A DNA stretch of 64,000 bases from Piscicola geometra (taxonomy: Eukaryota > Annelida > Clitellata > Hirudinida > Piscicolidae). The notes beneath the pieces were generated by a model. It made no database searches. It was given only the letters and a program-made list of their open reading frames with translations, and was not told where the DNA came from. The position numbers and the translations under genes are program-made. Every line of letters begins with the position of its first letter. The stretch's first letter is position 1. Positions 1-12,404 of the stretch are shown here, in pieces. The stretch is from positions 870,225 to 934,224 of the forward strand of contig OX030959.1 of NCBI GenBank assembly GCA_943735955.1, given 5' to 3'.

Positions 1-437
1 ATTTTATTACTTTTAATTATTTTTTAAATTTTTAACACTATTTTAGAATTTGTTTAATTTTATTTTTAGAATTTTTTATATTAGTCCATTCTCTCATAAA
101 ATGGACCTTTAGGATTAATAAAGTTTAGTCCATATATTTTATTGATATTTTTATATCCTTTATGCTACCATATATACTATAAATATATGTATGCTACAAT
201 GTATTGCTACATTATCTATGCTTATATTTATATTTACAAGTCTCATTTCAATGTCTCCCGTTTAGGTTTATATATTGTTTATGTTTATGTTTCTCTAAAA
301 AGTAATGATAAAAAATAATTTTAACTTCATTTTATTAACTTTTCCTTTTTTAAACATTTAAATTTTATTTTTTTTAAATTCTAAACATTTGAAACCCTAT
401 TTTATAATTTTTTATATTAGTCCATTTTTTTGTAAAG
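1..437. other. AT-rich intergenic DNA
   Basis: Very AT-rich sequence with no coding-like frame, splice-supported exon or tandem array that I can recognise. Confidence 0.6.
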
Positions 438-695
438 GTTGTAGATGAACTGCATACGAAGAAAGCAGACTTCAAATATGTAAAATGCCGATTTACTTGG
501 CATATTTCTTCTTAAAAGGGATTTTTTTCTGAAAACCCTGACCCATAGATATCCTACAAACAACAATATACTATATCTATGCCCTGACCTTAACCCTAAA
601 TTGACGTTTTTCTGTAAAAAAATTAAATTTGTAAAGAAAATCAGCATTTTACGTATTTTAAGTCTCTTTCTTCGTATGCAGTTCACCTACAACCA
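438..695. mobile_element. Foldback MITE with ~50-bp terminal inverted repeats
   Basis: The stretch near 438-490 (beginning GGTTGTAGATGAACTGCATA) returns as a reverse complement at about 643-695 with only a few mismatches, giving roughly 50-bp inverted arms around a ~150-bp centre. No transposase frame is present, so it looks like a non-autonomous inverted-repeat element. A target-site duplication is not clear, so the superfamily is unassigned. Confidence 0.7.
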
Positions 696-2190
696 CCTTG
701 CAAACATAACATTTGTATGCCTGATGACGACCTGTCGACTGCGCTATTCATGCGGAAGAGGGAGGATGTTCAGGTGTTGAGGCAGGTGCACAAGCAACCA
801 GATGCACGAATTGGTGATCGTCTGGCAAGTTGTAGGCACTGATTGAGGAACATTCTATGTCTTTATTTGTGATTCGAAGGAGTCATACAACGAAAAGTGA
901 ATTATATGTTTCTCACAACCAAAATTAAACTTAATTCGTAAATGATACTGGCATTTATAAATTCTTCAATTGACTTCTCTCAAGCACTTCAAAGTTTGCG
1001 TGGAAATGATGGCATGCAGCTGACGTAGACTGTAGGAGAAATATCCAAGGAAAGATGAATGATTAGATAAATGGAGGTACTTTGCTACAGATAATTGAAT
1101 AATTAAACTCACCAAAAAAATAATCTAATGTAATTTTTAAAAAAGGAGTGATAATGTTTTTGTTGTTTGGAAAGATCTTGGAAAAGCTTCTGCGAAAAAC
1201 GTTGCAATCTACGATTTGATGTAGCCAATGTCAAACTGATTTGAAAGGATAATAATAATAATTATTATTATAATTATATAATTATAATAATAATAATTAT
1301 TATTATAATTATTATTATCATCATCAAATATATATTTATAATTATGCAATAGAAATAAAATGTGATAATAAAAATAAAATGTAATAATAATATAATTAAC
1401 TAAAAAGAGCAGTAAGTAATCATTAGTGATTGAAGTATCCTATAATAATAATATTAATAGTAATAAAAAATTTGAATAAAATAAAATAATAATAATTCAA
1501 TAATAAAGGATTAAAAGTATTGATTTTTTAAATGGAATAATCGAAAGAATGTGACTAGAAAAGATGCCATGGAGCCGTAAAATAACATACACACGTACAA
1601 ACACGCACACACACACACACAAACACACACACAAACATGCATACAAACGCCGAAATATGTACATAAGCATCGATTTAGGTATGAAAACCAAACTTAGAAG
1701 ACAAATAATGAAAACTCCTGTTAAGACATGAAACAAATACCACAATATCAAAGGGGAAACAATAAAGATAATATATTATATAACATTTGAAACAATATTT
1801 AAAAATAATCGAATAGAATGATAAAAAAATAAACTTAGACGTCATAAGTGATTTCCGGTTGGAGGAAGGCTAAGCAATCGCCACACATCAATCACAGACG
1901 AGGTTGTACGATTTAGCGGAAATTAGTCTGCATTTATTTGGCGCTGACCTTTTCGATTATAAATTTAAAAATTTAAATAAACGATTTTCTTTACTATGCA
2001 TCATATTTACAACTATGCAAGCGATATTGTGAGAGGTTTAAAGACAATATATTGAGCTTGATACAAAATGGCTGAATGAAGGGGTGGAGGATGAAGCAAT
2101 ATGGCCAATACATTTTGACAAAGTATTATGCTTGATGCAAACAAATTAGATGCAAAACAAAAGATGAGATGTAAACAACAAAGAACAATG
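696..2190. other. AT-rich intergenic DNA with short palindromic AT tracts
   Basis: No gene was recognised. It contains an (AAT/ATT) palindromic tract near 1,245-1,340 and a short CA-rich tract near 1,600-1,640. Remaining frames are short and AT-driven. Confidence 0.5.
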
Positions 2191-2194
2191 TTTC

Positions 2195-2343
2195 GTTCAA
2201 GATGATGATGATGATGGTAGTTATGATAAGGATAGTGGTGATGATGATGGTAGTTATGATAAGGATAGTGGTGATGATGATGGTAGTTATGATAAGGATA
2301 GTGGTGATGATGATGGTAGTTATGATAAGGATAGTGGTGATGA
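2195..2343. repeat. 33-bp tandem repeat, about four copies
   Basis: A 33-bp unit (GATGATGATGGTAGTTATGA and 13 further bases) is repeated about four times almost without variation. On the plus strand each unit reads as the acidic 11-mer DDDGSYDKDSG. The surrounding open frame has no start codon and no recognisable flanking exon, so I treat it as a minisatellite rather than a gene. Confidence 0.85.
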
Positions 2344-2959
2344 TAAATGCGAAAAAATTATTCTCTCTAAAAGAAAACTAAACTATCGATTTCTCTGGTC
2401 CCAGACGCCTAAGTCCAACCACTAAACAAACACCCATGCATAAGCCGCATGTCAATCGCTCTTGAATTGGACTCAATGAAGCGAAATTTTAACGGGAAGC
2501 AAAATGGAGACATTTCTGCTTTCTGTTTTGCTACTTTGCGTTTTTAATTTAATTCTAAATAACTTTTTCAAACAGTCTTATACACGGCGACTAAGTGCAA
2601 TTGGTTTAAATGTGTCCAAGTTGCCAATGATTACGGGCATTTAGACGTTGAAGCGACGAAGAATAGCGATAATGATTTATTTAAATAATAAATGCTGCAA
2701 ACTTCTGCAAAGGTGAAACTTAAACTTCGTGAAAACTCTTCAAAAAATGTAGAGAATAAAGCGATAAAGATGAAAAATAAGAAATGTTTAAACTATTTGT
2801 CTCATTGTCACTGATTCTTACGAGGTTATCACCGGCATGATGGTGCAAAGGCTGCGATGCTACACATAAGCGATTTGAAAAAGTAAGTAAATAAACATTT
2901 GCAAAAAGATAAACAAGAAAAATAATAAACTAAATAAAAAGTAAATGCTGGAAAGTATG

Positions 2960-3412
2960 ATGATGCTGAATGGGTGGAGAGAGAAGTTGGAGAGATGCTG
3001 AGGAGGTTGGAGAGATGCTGAATGGATGGAGAGATGCTGAAGAAGTTGGAGAGATGCTGAAGAAGTTGGAGAGATGCTGAGTGGATGGAGAGAGGTTGGA
3101 GAGATATTGAAGAGGTTGGAGAGATATTGAAGAAGTTGAGGTGGTTGGAGAGATGCTGAGGAGGTTGGAGAGATGCTGAAGAGGTTGGAGAGATGCTGAG
3201 GAGATTGGAGAGATGCTGAAGAGGTTGGAGAGATGCTGAGGAGGTTGGAGAGATGCTGAAGAGGTTGGAGAGATGCTGAAGAGATTGGAGAGATGTAGAG
3301 AAGGTTGGAGAGATGCTGAGGAGGTTGGAGAGATGTAGAGGAGGCTGGAGAGATGCTGAGGAGGTTGGAGAGATGCTGAAGAGGTTGGAAAGATGCTGAG
3401 AAGGTTGGAGGG
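2960..3412. repeat. 20-bp minisatellite (GAGGTTGGAGAGATGCTGA-type)
   Basis: Some 450 bp of tandem units of about 20 bp (GAGGTTGGAGAGATGCTGAA) with point variants. Three units make 60 bp, so long stop-free frames appear on the minus strand; these are repeat artefacts. Confidence 0.9.
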
Positions 3413-3499
3413 CATGACGTGTAGAAACACTTCAAGAAGCCTACAACTAAAAGTAGCAGCAGGATGTGTGTGCTAATGTTACATTGTAACACGATGTAA

Positions 3500-4260
3500 C
3501 ATTACTGTAACATGGTGTAAAATTACAAGGGGTACAACGGAAGGACGAATACATGCTCTGACGCACGCAACAACGTTACATTGTCTGGCCTCATTAGACT
3601 ACTCAGCCCGACTAGAGAGACTCTGAAAGTACAACTTAATTGGTAATGTTCTCCAATTAATTATTAGAGGGTTCATTGGAGAGTTTAAAAGTGAACTTTT
3701 GATTAAATTGCATATCTTTGGTCACCCTAGAATGTCACGAAAACTACTCAAGCGCTACACTCCTACATTAGAAAGCTTCAAAGTTTAGCCAAAAATTCTA
3801 TTTGGGTATAAAGTAATAAAAGATATTAATAATAATATTTATAATAGTAATAACTTTAAATAATTAAATAAGACATTTTTATAATAATAAAAATACACGT
3901 TAACAATAATAACAATAGATGTTAATAAAAAATCAAATAACATTTTTAATTAGCAGCAGTACTAAGGAGCCATCAAAACGCAATCCAACATGCAATTCTG
4001 CAACTCGTTTGAAGTACAAACGCCACAAGACCAAGCCCTGGGCAGTCAGTATCGGTCGCAGCCTCTCAGTGAATGCATCGATCATCCTTCTTATAACAAC
4101 TTTTATATTGGGTATTGCTATATCAATTGTAATCTAAAACGAATGACTTATAATGAAAAGTTTTAATTATAATTAATGATATATAAACCAATTAAGCGAT
4201 GAAAGAGGTTGTATCACTGGCGAAGATGCAGACTAGTAGCACTAGTTGGTGTGACTGCAA
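3500..4260. other. Intergenic, no gene recognised
   Basis: Mixed AT-rich sequence with one short open frame of 72 codons near 3,919-4,137 that resembles nothing I know and has no splice support. Confidence 0.4.
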
Positions 4261-4265
4261 CTGCT

Positions 4266-4409
4266 ACACTACTACTACTACTACTACTACTTCTACTACT
4301 ACTACTACTTCTACTACTACTACCACTACTACTACTACTACTATCACTACTACTACTGCTACTACTACTACTACTACTACTGCTACTACTACTACTACTA
4401 CTACTACTG

Positions 4410-4444
<35 letters not shown>

Positions 4445-4460
4445 GCTACTTCTACTACTT

Positions 4461-4496
<36 letters not shown>

Positions 4497-4511
4497 TCAC
4501 TACTACTACTG

Positions 4512-4568
<57 letters not shown>

Positions 4569-4569
4569 T

Positions 4570-4634
<65 letters not shown>

Positions 4635-4641
4635 TCACTAT

Positions 4642-4722
<81 letters not shown>

Positions 4723-4733
4723 TACTACTACGA
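4266..4733. repeat. (TAC)n trinucleotide array
   Basis: About 470 bp of TAC repeats with scattered TTC, TGC and ATC variants. It yields poly-Thr, poly-Leu, poly-Ser and poly-Val frames on the two strands, none of which is likely a protein. Confidence 0.95.
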
Positions 4734-5021
4734 GCCACACTGGTCAACGTTCACATCTCGCCAGTGCAAGACAACCTTCGCAAATGTGTGTCACGTGAGA
4801 CAAGCACTAGAATAATAACAAAAATAGAATACTCATAGATTTAAATATAATAAAACAATAATTATAATAATAATAAATATGAAAAAAGATAATAAAATAC
4901 AGAATAATAATGATACTGATAATACAATGCTATGTAGCAAGGTGGAATGGTTCAGCTTGCGAAGCAAAAGCGAAGAGCTGCATGTGTACAGAAAGTCGAG
5001 GAAATAGAAGAAACTATAAAG

Positions 5022-5838
5022 GTCATTATTATCATTATTTGAATTATCATTATTATCATTATCATTATTTGAATTATCATTAGTTGAATTATTTCATTAT
5101 CATTATTTGAATTATCATTATTTGAATTATTATTATTTGAATTATCATTATTTGAATTATCATTATTTGAATTATCATTATTTGAATTATCATTATTTGA
5201 ATTATCATTATTTGAATTATCATTATTTGAATTATCATTATTTGAATTATCATTATTTGAATTATCATTATTTGAATTATCATTATTTGAATTATCATTA
5301 TTTGAATTATCATTATTTGAATTATCATTATTTGAATTATCATTATTTGAATTATCATTATTTGAATTATCATTATTTGAATTATCATTATTTGAATTAT
5401 CATTATTTGAATTATCATTATTTGAATTATCATTATTTGAATTATCATTATTTGAATTATCATTATTTGAATTATCATTATTTGAATTATCATTATTTGA
5501 ATTATCATTATTTGAATTATCATTATTTGAATTATCATTATTTGAATTATCATTATTTGAATTATCATTATTTGAATTATCATTATTTGAATTATCATTA
5601 TTTGAATTATCATTATTTGAATTATCATTATTTGAATTATCATTATTTGAATTATCATTATTTGAATTATCATTATTTGAATTATCATTATTTGAATTAT
5701 CATTATTTGAATTATCATTATTTGAATTATCATTATTTGAATTATCATTATTTGAATTATCATTATTTGAATTATCATTATTTGAATTATCATTATTTGA
5801 ATTATCATTATTTGAATTATCATTATTTGAATTATTTT
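5022..5838. repeat. Highly homogeneous 15-bp minisatellite
   Basis: The unit CATTATTTGAATTAT is repeated about fifty times; from about 5,140 to 5,830 I see no variation between units. The upstream edge is degenerate. Because the unit is 15 bp, both strands are open for about 245 codons (pentapeptide NYHYL or MIIQI), which is an arithmetic consequence of the period. Confidence 0.95.
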
Positions 5839-6097
5839 AATTATTATTAGTCTTCCAATTCTTTATTATGATTACCTCCATTATCTTATCATCATCAGAT
5901 CTATCAGTATCAGTAGCACTACCGTCCTAGTACAATTATATTATCATTATCATTATTTCTTGCATCATCATCATCATCATTATCATTATTATTTCTTTCA
6001 TCATCATCATTATTATTATTATCATTATTTCTTGCATTATCATCATTACAATTATTCATAACCTTCTTCTTCTTTATGTAATTGAGTCCATATTGGT

Positions 6098-6151
6098 TCA
6101 GGCAGCTGGACATAGAACTAGAGAAAACAATGAAAATGTATGTTATCATCG

Positions 6152-6183
<32 letters not shown>

Positions 6184-9100
6184 TTAACTCTCATCACCAC
6201 CACCACCACCACCACCACCACCCACTGTTGAGTATGTAGTCAGTGAGGAGTGATGGAGTGACAGGGCTGTTCTCGTTCATCGCTGACAATACTGATATGA
6301 TGATGATGATGATTGTGATGGTGATGATTATGATAGGGATAGTGATGATGCTTGTGATGGGGATGATAGAGATACAAAACAATAAGACGATGAATATCAA
6401 TAATGTGGCGTGAACCCGAACGAGCTGCAAGACCTCTTGGTTATTAATAATGATAGCACTTAATCTATTTATAAGTAACAATAAATTAAAAATTGAAAGT
6501 AAATGGTGATGATGATGATAAAGATTAAGACGAATGATGATGATGATTGTGGTTATGATGATGATGATGATAATGATGACGTCATCCTACTCCTAATGAA
6601 GATGAGGAGGACGTCGAGGGAGACGGGAGCCTGGTGCTTCCTGTACGGAATCACTGTCGTCAAGTACTGTCGGTGGTGATGATGATGATAGTGATGATGA
6701 TGGCGATGTGTGTTGGTGATCATATAATGTTGATGAAGATGATGATGATTATGGTAGCGATTATGATGATGATGAAGATGGCGATGATGATGATTATAAA
6801 ACCTAAAGATTGAATCCTTCCCTACTCACTGCCTGTGACTTTCTATTCAGGGAAGAGAGGTTGGTGCAAGTGGTGGTGTTGATAGTAGTAGCATTGTCAT
6901 TGGTAGTGATATTAGTAGTAGTTTTCATGGAATTGTTGTTGTTGTTGTTGTTGTCGTAAGAGTACTCAATAAGCTCTGCACTCTTGTTGCACACAACATT
7001 GTTGTTGTTGTTGTTGTCATCGTTACCATCACCGGCGCCACCTCCTTCCAGACCGCCATCATCATCATCACCACCAAGCACAGTACTAGTAATAGTACTG
7101 GTGGTGGTGGCAGTAGTGGGAGTGGCGGGAGGCAGGCTGTTCCTGCCGAGCAGGAGCTCCTTGCGACGTTTCTGGACGGTGATGAGGAGCCAGATGAACT
7201 GCTTCTTCAACTCCTTCTCGTACTCCAACTCGTCCCTCTCGTCCAACTCCCGAATCAGCACCTCTGATTGGCTGAGAATGCTGCGATTCAATTGGTCCCT
7301 GGTCTTGAGCAGGTCGGCCAGCTGTTGCTTCTTCAATTCTGATTGGATGGTGGTGCAGAGGCTGGAATTTGTAGCATTTAAAAGTGATGACGACCACACA
7401 CCCCCGGTCTGACCTACCTTACCCCCTCCCCCTCCAACCCCACGCACATACTGCGATCATCATACCCTCCAAACAAACCAACACTCACGCCACCACCCAC
7501 CTCTCCACTACACGCTTCTCGTTACGACTCCACCACAACCACCCCCCCAACATACCACCACCACGACCACCCTACCCCCCCCCCCCCCCACAACATACGA
7601 CCACCACCACCACCAGCTCCACAACCACTCTCCCCCCACCACTAGCATCACCAGCACCACAACCACTCTTCACCCACCACCATGCCACATCCCTTGACCC
7701 TCCCCCCCCCCCACCAGCAGCACCACCACCACCAGCACCACCACCACCACCACCAGCAGCAGCAGCATACGCACCAGAGTCGTCAGCAGTGGCCCTGTCC
7801 TCCTTGAACTTCTTGGTGAGGCGCAGGTGGTCTGAGGAGAGGATGCGAGAGACGAAAGCCCTCCTGTGTTGCCTGCTCAAGTGGTGGTCCTGGTGGGTGG
7901 GTGGGTGGGTGGGATGTGGCATGGGATGGGTGGGGGGGGGGTGATGGGTGGGAGGGATGTGGCATGGGATGGATGGGAGGGAGGTGGGAATGATGGAGGT
8001 GGGGTGATGGTGGAATGGGTGGATGTTGGAAAGTGTGGGGTGGCGGGGTGGATGGGAGGGAGGATGGGCAAAGTAAAGAAAAATAGAGGAAAAGTAGAAT
8101 AAAGAATGGAAGTGGATTGGTGAATTAAAGAATGGATGGTTAGGAAGAGTTGTGGTGGATGGAATGGGTGTGTGTAGATTGGATAATGAAAGGGTGGGAA
8201 GAAAGATGGATAGAATTGGAGAATGGGTAGATATGAGGTTGAATTAAACGTGGATGGGATGGAGGAAGGAGGGTGGGTTTGTTAGATAGGGATGGATTAT
8301 GAAAATAAGGAAGGTTGATGGGTAGATCGGCGTAAGAGTGAGAAAGTGGGTCGAATTATGAAATGGTTCGTAAACTGGCATGAGTAAGTGCAAATTAAAT
8401 ATGATTTTAGAAGATTCAAGAAGTTTGTTATAATTCCTGGTTTAGCTTTTCATTGACCATGAACACATCCATCCAGCCATTCCTTCATCTATCAATTTTT
8501 CTATCAATCCACCCAACCATCCATCCATCCATCCACCTCGAGCAGATCATCCAGCCCCCCATCCATCCACCTCCAGCAGATCATCCCCCATCCACCTATA
8601 CACCCATCCACCTCCAGCAGATCATCCAATTCGTTGATGACATCATCAGCGTTGATGGGAGCATGATACTCCTCCTCCTCCTCTTCATCCTCCTCACGCT
8701 CCTTCCATCCATCCTCGCTCCTGTCATCCACCACACCTGAGTCCTGATGATGATAACGATTGTGATGATAATGATGAAAAGCTCTAAAATGTATACCTTA
8801 GCTTTTGTGAATCCCCGAACAAGTGAGATAAAACAATTTAAACCAGAGAGTGGTTGAAAAATAAAATAAGAAAAATAGGCAAAAAATTCTAATAAATAGA
8901 CCCAAAAAAAAGAAGAAACGCCCCAGAAACAAAGCAAAGCACGCGAGCACTGACCATGATGCCTTGTTCGTCCCCCAGCACCACACCACTCCTGCTCCAG
9001 TCAATCGGGTACACGTTGCCATAGTTGCCAGTCAGTGTCCACCAGGTCCTGATGGTGATGATCACGATGGTTATGACGATGATGATGGTGATGATGACGA

Positions 9101-9892
9101 TGGTGAGATTATATTTTCAATAGGAATGATAGTAAAATGTGGGTGATGGAAGAAAATGAAAGAGAAATAAATGGAGGTTGTTGTTAGTGGAGGAAGGTCA
9201 ATTGAGAGATGCATATCATGGGGTGTTTGTCCCATTCAATCACTCCATCCATCCATCCATTCATTACACATTCAATCACTCCATCCTATCAACATCAACC
9301 TAAAGTGCCATCCTCCCCTTCCCATCCTTATGATACAAACCCTCCCCCCCTCCTCCTCCTCGCGCACCCACATACTGTGAATCGACAAGCAAGTCCTGGT
9401 CGGTGCGGTGTTGCACAGGCGCGATGGCTTCGGATTGCTCGCTGAAGTTCTTGAGGCAGCGCACGATCCTCGAGTCGAAGCTGTTCACCAGGTCCTCCAG
9501 GCTGCCCGAGATGTTCTCGTTCTCAAAGTCCTCGTCTGCGCACATGCCTTGTGGTGGTCGTTCGAGAGTTCGAGAGAAGGTTTGGTGTGGAATCATTTTA
9601 AAGTTTTTCATAAATGAATTTAAATATTAAGTGGAATGAGAAGGGTACATTTTTAGTTTATATACACAGTCTTTCAAACTGAAACATAAAATGCATTCCC
9701 AAGTGTGCACACACCTTCAGCCACTTTGGCATTGCGACTGTCGCTGTGAATGGAGGAGGAGGCTTCGCTCATCTTCGAGACGCTGCACGGAGAAGACGGA
9801 GAATTCTCGTCTGCGAATTCGTTCCACTCGTCAGTGTCGAACTTCGCCAAGGGAGCCTCAAAGCGCAACTCAGACATGTTCGATCGATCCAT
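6098..9892 (-). CDS. FEZ1: FEZ / UNC-76 homolog (fasciculation and elongation protein zeta), nine coding exons
   Basis: FEZ proteins are kinesin-1 cargo adaptors for axonal transport and outgrowth. Phase-consistent minus-strand exons: 9715-9892, 9376-9535, 8955-9048, 8604-8743, 7771-7872, 6830-7361, 6591-6666, 6226-6291 and 6098-6117, giving 455 aa (human FEZ1 is about 390). Family landmarks in order: N-terminal MSELRFEAPL, SGSLEDLVNSFD, TWWTLTGNYGNVYPIDW, an acidic stretch ending in NADDVINELDDL, a coiled coil around RDELEYEKELKKQFIWLL, QYLTTVIPY-like YLTTVIPY, and the C-terminus LLTDYILNILCPAA. The last 20-nt exon supplies LCPAA and the stop. Exon 6 carries an added Thr/Gly/Asn-rich stretch absent from vertebrate FEZ. 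The first Met (9892) or the sixth residue Met could be the start; the latter matches relatives. Donors of exons 4 and 5 were chosen by phase and are the least certain. Confidence 0.88.
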
Positions 9893-10413
9893 TCTTTGGA
9901 ATCTTTCTGGATTTCTTGTTTCTGATGAAGTTTATTGGGTGTGATGTCTAATCATGAGATTTTTAAACTTTGTTATATTATTTAAAAACATAGTTTAGTT
10001 TTTAAATGTACATGACATCTTATATTGATAGGTACATCTTGATGACATAAATCAAAAATACCGCCATTACCACTCTACCAAAAAAACCACCACTAACGTA
10101 TAAGACAATTAAAAAGTCTGATATAATTAATCAAATTATAAGCTGAGAGTCATTTCTTAAAAATGTAAACTTCATTAAATGATCCACTTATTCATGCTAA
10201 TGCTATGATCTCAGCAGCAGCATCTACCATAGTGATGGCAAAGCACTCTACTTAGAAGCGTTAACTAGCTAATAATATTTTCAATTGTTATATTAAATTA
10301 GATGTTATATTAATCATGTTATTTAAAAAAAAACGAATATTTTGAAATTTTATAACTATAGACAATTAAAAATAAAAATTATTTTACAAAATATTAAATT
10401 AATTAGTTTTTAT
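9893..10413. other. Intergenic upstream of the FEZ gene
   Basis: AT-rich DNA immediately 5' of the FEZ coding start (gene on the minus strand). It may include untranslated exons and promoter, but no specific element can be called. Confidence 0.4.
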
Positions 10414-10754
10414 TAGGAATCCCCAGATTCAGATCCGCCATATCCAACACTGAAGATTCGGTTCCAAAAATAATCTTATTTTTAAAACTCGTGGACTACT
10501 CGTACTCATATCAATCAATCAGTCAAATAGATTTCTATAGCGCTCTTTCCTCAAATTCAAGAGCGCTCATGTATGAATAAATTGATATGTGTCTTTCTTT
10601 ATCTATCGACGTAAATTAACGAATCTTATAAATATCTTTTTAGTCATTTAATTAATTTCAAATGCTTGCTACTTAGATTCGGATCCGGACTCGGACTCCG
10701 TTCGGATCCAGTATCAAGATTCGGATCTCAAATACTCGGATGCGTCCATTCCTA
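10414..10754. mobile_element. Non-autonomous hAT element A (8-bp TSD GTTTTTAT)
   Basis: The element begins TAGGAAT and ends ATTCCTA and is flanked on both sides by GTTTTTAT (10406-10413 and 10755-10762), a perfect 8-bp target duplication, the hallmark of hAT transposons. Subterminal sequence repeats GATTCGGATCC-like motifs on both sides. In its middle (about 10511-10585, minus orientation) lies a copy of the 3' tail of the LINE found at 25290-28420. No transposase is present. Confidence 0.85.
10511..10585 (-). mobile_element. LINE 3'-tail fragment inside hAT element A
   Basis: Read on the minus strand this matches the last ~75 bp of the LINE at 28340-28420 nearly base for base, including the hairpin arms AGCGCTCTT / AAGAGCGCT and the ATTGATTGA tail. 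It is a 5'-truncated LINE insertion, or a LINE-tailed SINE, carried by the hAT element. Confidence 0.8.
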
Positions 10755-10814
10755 GTTTTTATACTAGATCAATCTAATTTTGTCCCATTTATGTTTTTAT
10801 TTGTGACTAATAAA

Positions 10815-10933
10815 CTCTAAAATAATGGACTAAAGTCCAACGACCTTACCATCTAACCAAACCCGCTCACCAAAGATTAAAATTTTTAATTGAACAATTA
10901 ACGGCGATTAAAAATTTTAATCGTGGAACAGCT

Positions 10934-10934
<1 letters not shown>
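10815..10934 (-). mobile_element. tRNA-like SINE head and terminal fragment of a TAGAGCTGTTCC element
   Basis: Minus strand near 10826-10875 reads GAGCGGGTTTGGTTAGATGG followed by TAAGGTCGTTGGAC, close to the tRNA-like head of the SINE at 41025-41157. The adjoining segment up to 10934 reads AGAGCTGTTCCACGATTAAA on the minus strand, matching the terminus of the element at 32456-32869. Boundaries are approximate. Confidence 0.45.

Positions 10935-10937
<3 letters not shown>

Positions 10938-11024
<87 letters not shown>
10938..11024. repeat. (AT)n dinucleotide tract
   Basis: An uninterrupted run of about 87 bp of alternating A and T. Confidence 0.98.
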
Positions 11025-11027
<3 letters not shown>

Positions 11028-12400
11028 TAATAGTATTATTAATTTAGTTAATTATAATTTTTAAAATTATAGAGAAAGCTATAGAGAAATATTTGATGAA
11101 TGATTTTATTTGAAAGTTTGAAAAATATGTGTACAGAAGCTGTTCGGTTCTTGGTGAAAGAAAATAGTCTGATAAATGATCGAAATCAAAAGATATCTTT
11201 TATATGAGTGACGATTTGAACTAAGAATCTAGGTTTTCTTGAAAATATGACAATTTTATTTAAATTTAAAAAATTTTAATGTATTAATAATTCATTTTAA
11301 ATTATGTTTACAAATATGCCGTTTTTGAAGGCAATGAATATTCAATAAAATAAGGAGAATTAAAAATGATTTATACAAATAATAATTACAATATTCTTTT
11401 GAATACCTTCATAAATGGCATGACAAAAAGGGTGGCACAGACAAGTAGATAGACGGACAGAAACATAGGTGACAGGACAAAGAAGCGCAACCAATAGAAC
11501 TCACAAGATGATAAAATTAAATTAAAATGATTTATCTACAATTAATTATTCATAATTGATTAATTTGAAGCTTTTGTGACAATACAAATAGGAGTATTCG
11601 TTAAATGGACTATTTAACTGTTAATTAAAAGGGCAGGTTAATTAATAAAAAAGTTAAATAAAGTCATTATGAAACACTAAAACTTTCCCGATTATCGATC
11701 GAAACTAATGACTATGAAGGTGAATGAAACCCAATTAATTATGAAATAATTAAACAATTATAGGGATGAATTAAAGCCAATTAATAAATATAAAAACCAT
11801 AATATATTTAATTATATTAAAATAGCTTAATTCGAGGATGAAACGTCCAATTATGGATTCATGATGTGACGACGGGAGTGAAAAGAGAGGCATTCAACCA
11901 TGAATGTTGATGGGTGCTTGATGGTCGATGTTGAACGAATTCAATCAATATTTTTCAAATTATTTAGATTTGAAATATTTGTAAACATGAGCTGAAGAAT
12001 AATTTGTAGTTAAGAGTGAATTTAAGGTTGAGAAAATGCTTTTATGAGTCGAACACAAAGTCATGCTGGCTTCCTCAATTATTCATTCGGCAAATAGTTG
12101 TAAGTTAATAATAATAATAATAATAAGTATAATAAACAATTATGATAATAATTCAATAATATAAACAATAAAATAACGAAATGAGGAGGACAGGCTATAC
12201 TGGCAGGGCGTCAAGACGAAGGCTGCAAGACTGCCAAGGAAAACGTTGAATTGTTTGATTGAATTGAAAATGAGTTTTTCAATTTAAAGAAGCGTCCAAC
12301 AAACAGCGGGAACACAAAGCTTGCATTTCCTATACTTGCGCGTTTACGAACGAAGAAGCGCGAAAGAGTTTCCGTTGCGAAAAGGAGTGCAGAACTGCAT
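11025..12400. other. AT-rich intergenic DNA
   Basis: Intergenic between FEZ (upstream side) and the PAK 3' end. No coding exon, RNA gene or element could be supported. Confidence 0.5.
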
Positions 12401-12404
12401 CGGC

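Noticed and set aside
4199..4838. Overlapping long frames of poly-Thr, poly-Leu, poly-Ser and poly-Val
   Set aside because: They are the six readings of a TAC trinucleotide array; no conserved flanks or splice support.
5089..5850. Open frames of about 245 codons on both strands
   Set aside because: A 15-bp perfect repeat is open in frame by arithmetic; no unique sequence is included.
6194..6481. Frame ending in eight tryptophans
   Set aside because: It contains the real FEZ penultimate exon but continues into the intron's GGT repeat; splicing to 6098-6117 restores the conserved C-terminus.
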